From Hyparrhenia diplandra (taxonomy: Eukaryota > Streptophyta > Magnoliopsida > Poales > Poaceae): DNA of 64,000 nt. The DNA lies in contig JADLZK010012338.1 of the NCBI GenBank assembly GCA_015847255.1, forward strand, positions 154,011 to 218,010. The letters run 5' to 3'. Within the stretch, counting starts at the first letter, position 1. The number at the start of each line of letters is the position of its first letter. Made by a program: the position numbers and the translations under genes. Positions 10,070 through 18,593 of this stretch are shown here, one piece after another. The notes under the pieces are model-generated. The model ran no database searches, was not told the DNA's origin, and saw only the letters and a program-made list of their open reading frames with translations.

Positions 10070-12807
10070 GCTTCGTGCGGGTGGTCGGGAAGGCGATTGC
10101 GTTTCCATCCCGGATGTATCTAGTGCAGCAGAATTAACAGACCTCTTGTGTTGTGTATGCCTCGATCATAGAGCCCTTTGGGTATGCACGGTTAAGGACG
10201 GATCTGTTAGAGAGGACATGAACCGCTCGTTCGATCCACATCTCGTCAGGTAGAGAGGCCCTAGTTCTTCTATCTGATCGACCATGTGTATCATGAGGTG
10301 TGGCATAATATCGAAGAAAGACGGTGGTAAGCACATCTCGAGCTGGCATATAGTCTCCGCGATGAACTCTTTAAGTGCGGGGAGGTCATTTTCAGCGATG
10401 ACCTTCTCTGTGATGCGATTAAAAAAGTAGCACAGGCGTGTAACGACCATCTTCACGAACTCTGGGCCGATGCACCTAATCACAATTGGAAGGAACACCG
10501 TCAGCATGACATGGCAGTCATGGGCCTTGAAGTTTGACAGTGTGAGGTCTTTCATCGATACAATGCTCTTCATGTTGGAACAGAAACCAGTCGGCACTTT
10601 GACATCCCTGAGCCATTTGCAAAAATCCCTCTTTTCATCCCGTGTCAGATTGTAGCTCGCGGCTGGAAGGTCGACTTTTCCGCTATTCCCCGAGGGTGTC
10701 AAGTGAAGTTCGGGCCTGATGCCCATGTCGGCAAGATCCTGACGTGACTTCACACCGTCCTTCGTCTTAGTCTTGATGTCTAGGAAAATCCCGACCAAGC
10801 TCTCGAAGACATTCTTCTGTAGATGCATGTTATCGATGGCATGGGGTGTATGGAGCATCTTCGGTATGGCGGGTGCTTGAAGAAAATCGACCGCTTCTTG
10901 AATGGGACTTTGGCGGTGCGGATTGGGTTTACCTTACGCTTCTTCTTCTTCTTCTTCTTCCACTTTGCCGTTTTGTTCGCTTCCGCTTCTTCTTTGGCTT
11001 TGGCCCACCGGCTTTCTTCTTCTTTCCGAACTCGTGGTTTATGTTCTTCACCATTTCAAACACCTTTGGCCCGTACTTTACCCTTTCCGGCTCCTCCGTT
11101 TCAGCCTCTGGCTCGCCGTCAAAGTACTCATCCATCGAAGTATCCCGGTACCTGTGTTCTTTGCAGAGGAATTTACGATGCTTCATGTACACCGTCTTTT
11201 GGGATCCGCTAAGGTAAATGGAGCAGGTATTCTCAATGCAAAGCGTGCAAAATTTGTCTTCCCCTTAATCTGCCCCGACAATGAAAAGAGAGCAGGGTAA
11301 TCACTGATGGTGACCATTATCATGGCCTTTAGAGTGAACTTCTTCTTCTCGGACGCATCCATAATCTTGACCCCTTTCCACAGTTCCGCCAATTCCTCCA
11401 TTACTGGCTCAATGAGCACATCTATATCATTGCCTGGCTGCTTTGGTCCGGAAATGAGCATGGCCAGAAGAAGATATTTGCGCTTCAGACACTCGTAGGG
11501 AGGCAGGTTGTATATGGTGAGGGTGACCGGCCAGGGTCTTTGTCGCGAGCACGAGGTCTCCGAGCGGATTCATCCCGTCGGTACTCAAAGCGAACCTTAC
11601 GTTCTGGGCTCGCCCCTAAACTCGGGAACATGTCATCGATGCGTTTCAACGTTTTGGCATCGAGGGGTGTCGCGGCTTGTCATCGCCCTTCAAATGCGTT
11701 CGGTGATGCATGCGGGACATCGGCTTGGCATCCTCTCGGGTTCCCAAAAATTGCACGCGCAGGCAATCGAGCACGGGTAGGTACCACACCGATAGGGCGG
11801 GGATCTTCCTGCGGGTGTAACCCTCTTCTTCCTCGTCCTCGGGAGGTGGCATCGCTTCTTCTTGCCCGTCTTACGCTTCTTGGGCCCTCTCGGCGGTCCC
11901 TCCTCATCGGTCGCCACGGCGGCCCGGCATTCCTCTTGTAATGACTCACGCCGCATCGCGGACGGTTGCCAGCAAGTCCGCATAGTCACCCGGTATAGAA
12001 TACAAGTGGTTAGGGGCACGCATGAAACTTCCTAAGCTTCATAGCCACGGGGGCGAATCAACCTCTTCGCCCGATAGGTATTGGCGGGCACCTTATTCCC
12101 CTCGGGTAAAATAGTGTCACCGAGGACCCGTAATGTGTCATTGAAGCTCGCGGTCGACCACCCGTGGCGAGCCTTCGGCATCAACATCGTAAGGTTAAAA
12201 CGTAGCACCGTGCAATGCTTCGGACATTTGCCGTCGTCTTTGTATAGAGGGTCAATTGCCGCTTTGCTTCATGCGCCTAAAATTCTCGAGCCATCTTGGA
12301 TTGCCAAACAACACGTCATCTTCATCTTTGAGGTTGGCAATATCCTCGAAAAAGATCAGCATCCTCGGGCGACATGTCATCAACTCTTGACTGTTCACCA
12401 TCTTCTCCACCCGCATTGTCTTACGGCATGTCTTCCGAGCTCATCTACGGTGATGTAATCACGATTATCAACTTGTTCTCGTCCTTCATCCACCACCGTT
12501 GTTTTTCGATCGTCGTTGCGGTCGGTGGGGTCCTCCAGATGAACCGCCGCACACTCGGTTCTTTTCACAATGATATGTCCCACGGTGTACCTCGGCTCCC
12601 CGATGAAACCATACCGCAGCAAGTGGTCCACGACGATGTCATCCTTGTGTAAGAACATATGCTTGCAGCTATAGCACGGGCACACCATTACTTCCGAACC
12701 CCGACCGATTCGATACTTCGCGCGGCGGGCATAACTTCTTTTCGCACATCATCAAAGAAATCTAAACTAATCCTCGGCCTGTACATCCAATCCCTATTCG
12801 GCGCCAT
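10070..12807 (-). pseudogene. tnp2: TNP2-type CACTA transposase, frameshifted
   Basis: This gene would encode the transposase that cuts and joins the CACTA ends. The likely start is ATG 12807 (MAPNRDWMYRPRISLDFF), which begins a transposase-associated domain whose Cys cluster MVCPCYSCKHMF follows one frameshift later at about 12688. The TNP2 core is seen in ALSVWYLPVLD, then ISGPKQPGNDIDVLIEPVME and KKKFTLKAMIMVTISDYPA (11461-11300). A lysine/arginine tract encoded by TTC repeats lies at about 10930-11000. The DUF4218 region (10858-10166) has IDNMHLQKNVFESLVGIF, SNFKAHDCHVML and CQLEMCLPPSFFDIMPHL. After that the frame shifts into LNRAYPKGSMIEAYTTQE. The domain order fits TNP2 exactly; several frameshifts make it a pseudogene as read. 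Confidence 0.85.
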
Positions 12808-12899
12808 GACGGCCTGCTAAAATTAATTAAACCAAAGCAAAGAGAGCGATCGATGATTAGAGATCGAAATATGGATGATTAAAGTGCAAAAGAGGAATA

Positions 12900-13218
12900 C
12901 GAGAGAGAGAGAGAGGGAGTAGAGAGAGGGAAAGAGAGCACGTACACTCAAATGAGAGGGAGAGAGAGGGGAGGAGAAAAGGGAGAGAGAGAGAGAGGGG
13001 GAGGGAGAGAGAGAGGAGAGAGAGGAGAGAGGAGCTAGCTTAGCTTGGAGAGGGAGAGAGAGAGGGAGAGATCAAAACTAGATCTTAAAAGAAAGGGAGA
13101 GAGAGGGGGGAGAGAGAGAGAGGGGGGTAGAGATAAGGGGGGGGGGGGAGAGAGGGGAAGAGAGAGAGCACAAACCACATTCAATTATATCTCAAAGGGA
13201 GGGAGGACCATGCATAGG

Positions 13219-13253
<35 letters not shown>

Positions 13254-13300
13254 GGAGAGAAAGAGGGAGAGGGGAGAGAAAAAGGGGAGAAAGAGGAGAA
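12900..13300. repeat. GA-rich microsatellite upstream of TNP2
   Basis: About 400 bp of interrupted GAGAGA/GGGAGA tracts with a few unique inserts (for example around 13075 and 13180). Seen from the minus strand it is a CT-rich tract in the position of the 5' leader or promoter of the TNP2 gene. GA/CT tracts are frequent in plant 5' leaders, so a regulatory role is possible but not shown. Confidence 0.75.
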
Positions 13301-13439
13301 ATACCCCTAGCGGTGCCAAACTTCAATCAAACCAAGGGCAAAACCTCCCCCAGAAATGGTGATTTCTAGAGTTTTGAAGCTCAAAACCCCCAGAAAATGG
13401 CGAAAATCCCGTGGGGAAGAAGAAGGTTGGGGCTGTATT

Positions 13440-13688
13440 TATAGAGCAGACTTTTCCATGGCGGGCATTGTAATAAAACCGCCACGGTTAATAACAAAGA
13501 CCGCCACAGTTAATAGACATTAACCGTGGCGGGCACTTTACAATGCCCGCCACGGTTAATCGATTAACCGTGGCGGGCATTACTGGCCGGGGGCTGCCAC
13601 GCCAACTATTTTTGCGTGGCGGTTTTCTAAATGCCCGCCACGGAAAATAAAAAATAAACACCATGCAAGTTCAATTACTGTAGTAGTG
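13440..13688. repeat. CACTA right terminal and subterminal repeat region
   Basis: Contains at least six copies of the CCGCCACGGTTAAT / ATTAACCGTGGCGG motif, with several inverted pairs (for example 13541-13580), and ends at GTAGTG 13688. It mirrors the left subterminal block and helps fix the element ends. Confidence 0.85.
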
Positions 13689-13691
13689 TTA

Positions 13692-15422
13692 GCCAAGGTG
13701 TGATTGAGCTCCTTTACTTCCCTCTTTAAACAAGCATTCTCATGAATAAGCATAGGGTTGTCATTATCTTCACTAGAGATGGATATGCTAGTGATAGAGC
13801 TAGTGGAGGTCTCACACTTGGGGATTGATTCATCAACAAGGATATCACACATGATGCTTGCATTGCATGTATCAACATTTTCAACAACTAAGCATAACTT
13901 GTGCTCATCAAGTAGAGAGGAATGAGCTTTCTCTAACTTAGAATGAGATTTCTCAAGCTTCTTATGGTCTACCTCTAGACTCTCATAAGATGCCCAAAGC
14001 TCATCAAGTTCTTGCTTAAGGCTCTTTGTTTCCTTACGCAAGCCCTTGCATTCCTTCCTACTTTGCTTAAACATGACAATGCAATCATCAAGCATGCTTT
14101 GCAATTCCTCCCTAGTGAGTGTTTGCTCCTCATCATCACTATCACTATCACTATCACTATCATCATCATCATCACTAGTGATAGATTGTACCTTGGTGGC
14201 CTTAGCCATGAAGCATGAGGAAGGAGTGTCGAAGAGGGAGATCTTGTCATGCATAGCAAGGTGAGCTTGTCCCTTCTTCTTGTTCTTCTTCTCCTCTTCT
14301 TCATCACTTGAAGAGGATGAGCCATCACTATCCCACAGCCACATGTGACTCATTCTTCTTCTTGGGCTTCTTCTCCTTCTCATTCTTGGCATCATTTTTC
14401 TTCCTTGCTTTCTTGATGCCCTTCTCATCATCACTTTCATATGGGCATTCGGCAATCAAGTGACAATCATCATGGCAACGAAAGCATGTCATGTTGCCTT
14501 CATTCTTGCCATCCTTGGTCTTCTTCTTGGATGATTGCTTCTTCTTGTTCTTGGAGATGTAGTTCTTCTTCACAAACTTCCCCAATCTCCTCACAAAGAG
14601 AGCCATTTGCTCATCCACTTCACTTTCACTTGTAGAGGTGCCATCCTTTTCATCACTTGATTCTTCCTTCTTTTTCTTGCCCTTTGATGATGAGCTAGCC
14701 TTGAGTGCCAAGCTCTTCTTGTCCTCTTTCTTCTCTTCATCCTTGACCTTCTTATTTGTCTTGTTGATGAGTTCTTGCTTTTTCTTGTCATCTCTATAGG
14801 AGTCATCGGTCATGACCTCATCAAGCAATTGGTTGGGAGTCAAATCCTTCAAATTTGACCTCACTAGCACGGTGATGAACATCCCAAACCGCTCGGGCAA
14901 ACATCTCAAGAACTTCATGTTGAAGGTCTTGTCCTTGATCTCTTCTCCTAGAGCATTGAAATCATTCACCAACACTTGCATGCGGTGAAACATCTCCGGC
15001 ACGGTCTCATCTTCCTCCATCTTGAAGCTATTGAATTGCTCAAGCTTGATATAGGCCTTTGCTTGCTTGACGCCTTCGGTGCCCTCATAGCACTCTTCTA
15101 GCTTCTTCCAAATCTCATGAGCAATGGTGAGTGACTTGACTTGCTCAAACACTCTATCATTGAATGCCTCATGAAAAGCACTCACGGCCACATCATTGGT
15201 ATATAGTTTCTTCTCTTCGGCCGCGGTTGGCTCATTTGGCTTTGCCACCTCAAACTTGTTCTCGGTCACGACCGACACTTCTCTATTGATTGACTTGAGG
15301 TGTGCGGTCATCTTCACCTTCCAATAGGCAAAGTTGGTGCCATCGAAAGGTGGCGCCTTCTTGATGTTGTTGACATGAAAAGTCATTGCCATTTTGTCAC
15401 CGTTGGATGTTAAGCCACTCAA
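13692..15422 (-). pseudogene. gag: copia gag, N-terminal and central part, interrupted by CACTA
   Basis: Starts at ATG 15422 (MSGLTSNGDKMAMTFHVNN), 13 bases after the primer-binding site on the minus strand. The capsid region has PPFDGTNFAYWKVKMTAHL and IAHEIWKKLEECYEGTEGVK, hallmark Gag (UBN2-like) patterns. The first knuckle CFRCHDDCHLIAEC is at about 14493-14450. The frame is open for 364 codons to 14328 and then shifts by one near 14335. The next frame continues with acidic/serine repeats (SDSDSDSDDEEQ) and a long coiled coil (LEKSHSKLEKAHSSLLDEHK) until the CACTA end at 13688. Gag would form the element's particles in the cytoplasm. The reading frame at the insertion point matches the frame that resumes at 5351. 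Confidence 0.9.
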
Positions 15423-15434
15423 ATACGGTGCCTC

Positions 15435-15447
15435 GGCTTTGATACCA
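15435..15447 (-). other. primer-binding site of the copia element
   Basis: The minus strand reads TGGTATCAAAGCC two bases after the LTR end. This is close to the standard initiator-methionine tRNA site (TGGTATCAGAGC) used by plant copia elements to prime minus-strand DNA synthesis. It fixes the LTR edge at 15450. Confidence 0.85.
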
Positions 15448-15449
15448 CT

Positions 15450-17261
15450 TGAAAGGTCCTAATGGCTAGAGGGGGTGAATAGCCTATTAAAAATTCTTGC
15501 AACAACACTAAGCACTTGGATTAGTAAATAAGATGGCGAAGCTATTAAGCAAAGCTACAAGCTATCTAGGCAAGCCACAAGTCAAATTCTAATGTCTCTA
15601 ATCACAACAAAGGCTATGTTGCTAATTTACTCCTAGGTGAGCAAGCAATTCTAACTAGATTACCATTAGGAGCTAAGCAAGACTAAGCAAGCTACACAAG
15701 CTACCAACTAAGCACCCTAACAAGATATGCTACTAAGTAATGCAAAGAGGTGCTAGAATACAATACAACCGGTGTAGTGTCGAGGTTGTAGCCAATCACC
15801 GTGATCACCAAGAAATCTCCAACGAGCAAGAACAAGCGACACGATGATTTTTCACCGAGGTTCACGTGCTTGCTTAAGCACGCTAAGTCCCCCGTTGTGG
15901 CGACACACTCACTTGACGTATGCTAAGCTTAATGGCCGGTGCTAAATCCCCTATGGGAGCTCAAGCAAACGATCACAAGAGAGGGTCCAACAAGCCACGA
16001 GCAATCCACTAGGCTCCTTTCGCGAATCTCCGCGGGGGTAAGGAACGACCCCTCACAATCACCACCGGTGTGGCCTCAAACAAGCTCCACTTGAGCTCAA
16101 CACCGCCTCTTGCTCCAAGCCACTAGGGAACAGGGCAAATTCCCAAGAAAACAAGAATCCCACGGCTTCTCCAAGGATGAAGTGCCTCTAGATGCAACCA
16201 CCAATGCAATGCACTTCTATCACTCTCAATCTCACCAAGAATTCGAGTTATGGATGGAGAGATGAGTGGAGAGGAGTCTCACAAGCTCACTAGCAAGTTA
16301 GAGTGTTCAAATGTGCAAGAGAGAGACTATGAAACCGGGCAAACCCATATATATAGCCTCCTCCACGAGATAGAGCCGTTGGCCTTCAAAATGTGCTCTT
16401 GGGGGTGATCGGGACGCGACCGACCGGAACCACCGGCGGGTCGGTCAAGCGTCCGATCAGCGCTTCCGGCCGCTACCGACAAGGCTCGGGGCCGGTGGCG
16501 CCCTCCCTCCATGCGTCCGGTCACCGCTTCCGGTCTAGGTTCGGTCCGGCGTCCGGTCACTTTCTGGGTTGAGGCGAAAACATGCTTTCGTTATTTTGAT
16601 CGGACTCACGGCCGACCGGAGCCATCGGTCGGTGCGTCCGGTCACTTCTTCGTCGCGTCCGGCCGCCCGAAACCAAAGCATGTCTTCATCTTTTCTTTGC
16701 TCTTTGCTTCAACCTTGCCTTGCCTCTTGCCATGGGTTGCCAACACGTCCAAGATGACCATGTTATCACCAATGTTAGCACGTCGATAAGTTAGGCAAGA
16801 TCGAAGTTAGTGCTCTCATGTCCTAAATGCAATATGCAAGTCAATTGGACCTAGAAGCACTTCACCAAAGGATTGTCACGGCATTCCCTCTTGATAGTCG
16901 GCTATCTATCCTATAATGTGATCACACGCTCTATCATGTCTTTATCACCGAAAGGAAAACCCTATCAAGATACCTTTGCCTTGATCTCCGGGTTCCTCTC
17001 AAGCCGATCAGCGAGCTTGACGATCCATCAAGTCCACCGAGCATTGTCCATGTTCATGATCATCATGCTCCTTGTCATCCACCTAATCCTATCTCATAGT
17101 CATCACTTAGAGCAAAGGATTAGTCCACAAGTGTGTCATCAATTTCCAAAACCAAACATGAGATTTCACTCATGTGCCTTTAGGTTCAAAATTCATATGC
17201 ATGCATTCTAACCTAAAGAGCTAACTCCGCACTTGGTGAAAATGTTTTCAAAATGCTAACA
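15450..17261 (-). repeat. copia 5' LTR (minus orientation)
   Basis: The 3' edge (TGAAAGGTCC on the plus strand at 15450) is set by the adjacent primer site. The minus strand starts TGTTAGCATTTTG at 17261, a TG start, giving about 1.8 kb. R-U5 lies at 15450-16340, the TATA box near 16350, and U3 contains three GCGTCCGGTCAC-like repeats between 16510 and 16650. The upstream edge is less certain because a second LTR abuts it head-to-head. Confidence 0.75.
16347..16357 (-). promoter_or_regulatory. TATA box of the copia 5' LTR
   Basis: The minus strand reads GGCTATATATATGGG. It sits about 900 bp before the LTR end and would start transcription leftward through R-U5 into gag. The CCGG-rich repeats just upstream (16400-16680) are candidate enhancer sites. 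Confidence 0.65.
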
Positions 17262-18593
17262 CATGGAGTCGAGGTGTTCTTCGACGTGTCGGCAACAAGA
17301 AACAAGTGACGGAAGTCGGTTTGGAGCAAAGACGAAGGAACGGCGACGAAACGGCAATTTTTGCCTTTCGAAGTGGACGGGACTTTTGGCCGGAAGCACG
17401 CGAGAAAGTGACCGGACGCCGGTCGGTGAGTCCGTCAGATTTCGATAAGGGTGTATTTCGGGGTTTCGGCGGAGGGCCGGCCGGACGCATCAACGGATGC
17501 TTCGGTCTTGGCCGGAAGCATGGCCGGACAGCGCGGCCGGACTTCGGTCGGGCTGGGGTCCGATCCTTTGTTCGGGGTTGTCGGTTGTGGCCCGGACCAC
17601 CGGCCGGACTCACTAGTGAGTCCGGTCGGTCGTCCGTCGATCGGCTTTAAAACCGTGGGTTTCCCCCAACGGCCACATTTCATGGTGAGGGGTATTTATA
17701 CCCCCTTGGCTGCCTCTTGCTCTCTCTCTTGGTCATTTGAATCATTCTAACAAGCTAGAGCAAGCAAGCAAGCCTCCCTCCTCTCTCATTCTTGATTTGA
17801 GCTTCATTCTTGAGAGAAGAGTTGATCCAAGTGCATTTGCATCGAGTTCTTGCATCTAGAGGCACTTGGGGATCATTGTGAGCGGTTGGTTTCTTGTTTC
17901 TCTTGGAGACACCGCTCCTAGCTGGCTTGGTGATTTGGTGGAGTTGTTGGCAAGAAGAGGAGATTGTTTCTTGGCCACCTCGGGCGAAATTGTGAGAGGA
18001 TCACGCACTCCTTGTCGGGAAGACAAAGTGCAAGGAATACATTGCTCATGTCTTGGGTACCTCACTTGTGAGTGGTGTGTTGAGGCTAGCAAGGGCACCG
18101 CCTAGCTCAAACACCATCCTTGTGTTGGTCGGCACTGTAGGAGACTAGCTTGTCGGTGTACAAGTGAACTCGGGTGAACAAATCGACTTGTTCATTGTCT
18201 CGGTGTGTGGATCATCACCTTCGTGTGATTGATAGCTTTTCTTCTTCCGGTGATTGGTTGACATCCTCTACACGTTGGTATAACAAGTTTCTCACTCTAG
18301 CATTACCTTTCTAGATTACCTTAAGTAGAGAGCTAGCACTTGCTTGTGTAGGTTGTTCTTGCTAGCATAAGGACCTTATTAGGATTGCTCATTAGATAGA
18401 GTAGTGACATAGACTTTGTGTGACTTAGAGATAATAGAATTATTTAGTCTTGTCACTAGAGGGCTTGCAAGACCATTAGAGCTAGTGCAAAACGCTTTAT
18501 GCCGTGTTTTATACTAATCGGTTTGTTGAGTTGAGTTTGTAGAAAATTTTTATAGGCTATTCACCCCCCCCTCTAGCCATCTAGGACCTTACA
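17262..18593 (+). repeat. second copia LTR, plus orientation, probably solo or truncated
   Basis: The 3' end, with AGGCTATTCACCCCC and GGACCTTACA at 18593, matches the end of the minus-strand copia LTR, and CATCTAGAGGCACTT occurs in both R-U5 regions. It is not followed by a TGGTATCA primer site, so it is a solo LTR, a 3' LTR or a remnant. The TATA box is at 17693-17700. U3 has GGACGCC/GGTCGG repeats and a perfect palindrome at 17604-17625. The U3 start could not be fixed, because it meets the other LTR. Confidence 0.65.
17693..17700 (+). promoter_or_regulatory. TATA box of the plus-strand copia LTR
   Basis: GGTATTTATACCCCC is followed by a CT-rich likely transcription start region. It would drive transcription rightward into 18594-23142. 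Together with the minus-strand TATA at 16350 it makes a divergent promoter pair about 1.3 kb apart. Confidence 0.5.

Larger units (their letters stand above)
5355..13688 (-). mobile_element. CACTA (En/Spm) DNA transposon, 8334 bp, nearly complete
   Basis: The left end is CACTAGTACAGAAACG at 5355 and the right end, read inward on the minus strand, is CACTACTACAGTAATTG from 13688. The trinucleotide TTA is duplicated on both sides (5352-5354 and 13689-13691), as expected for CACTA elements. Subterminal TTAACCGTGGCGG motifs lie at both ends in direct and inverted orientation. Two minus-strand genes are recognisable: a TNP2-type transposase (about 10070-12807) and a second gene with Ptta/En-Spm and Ulp1-like regions (5880-9807). 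Both are broken, so the copy is probably not autonomous now. It is inserted inside the copia gag coding sequence. Confidence 0.93.
4807..17261 (-). mobile_element. Ty1/copia (SIRE-type) retrotransposon, 5' part, split by a CACTA insertion
   Basis: Minus-strand order: LTR 15450-17261, primer-binding site 15435-15447, gag from ATG at 15422, CACTA insertion 5355-13688, then gag resumes and runs into the protease at about 4909. The long Gag with two CCHC knuckles, a coiled-coil-rich middle and the initiator-Met-type primer site are characteristic of SIRE/Maximus-type copia elements. Integrase, reverse transcriptase and RNase H are missing: the element stops at about 4807 against another LTR fragment. 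Base composition is striking, with almost no CTG or CAG (see findings). Confidence 0.85.

Noticed and set aside
13045..13362. Open frame encoding an Arg/Glu-rich protein
   Set aside because: It is a direct translation of the GA-rich microsatellite.
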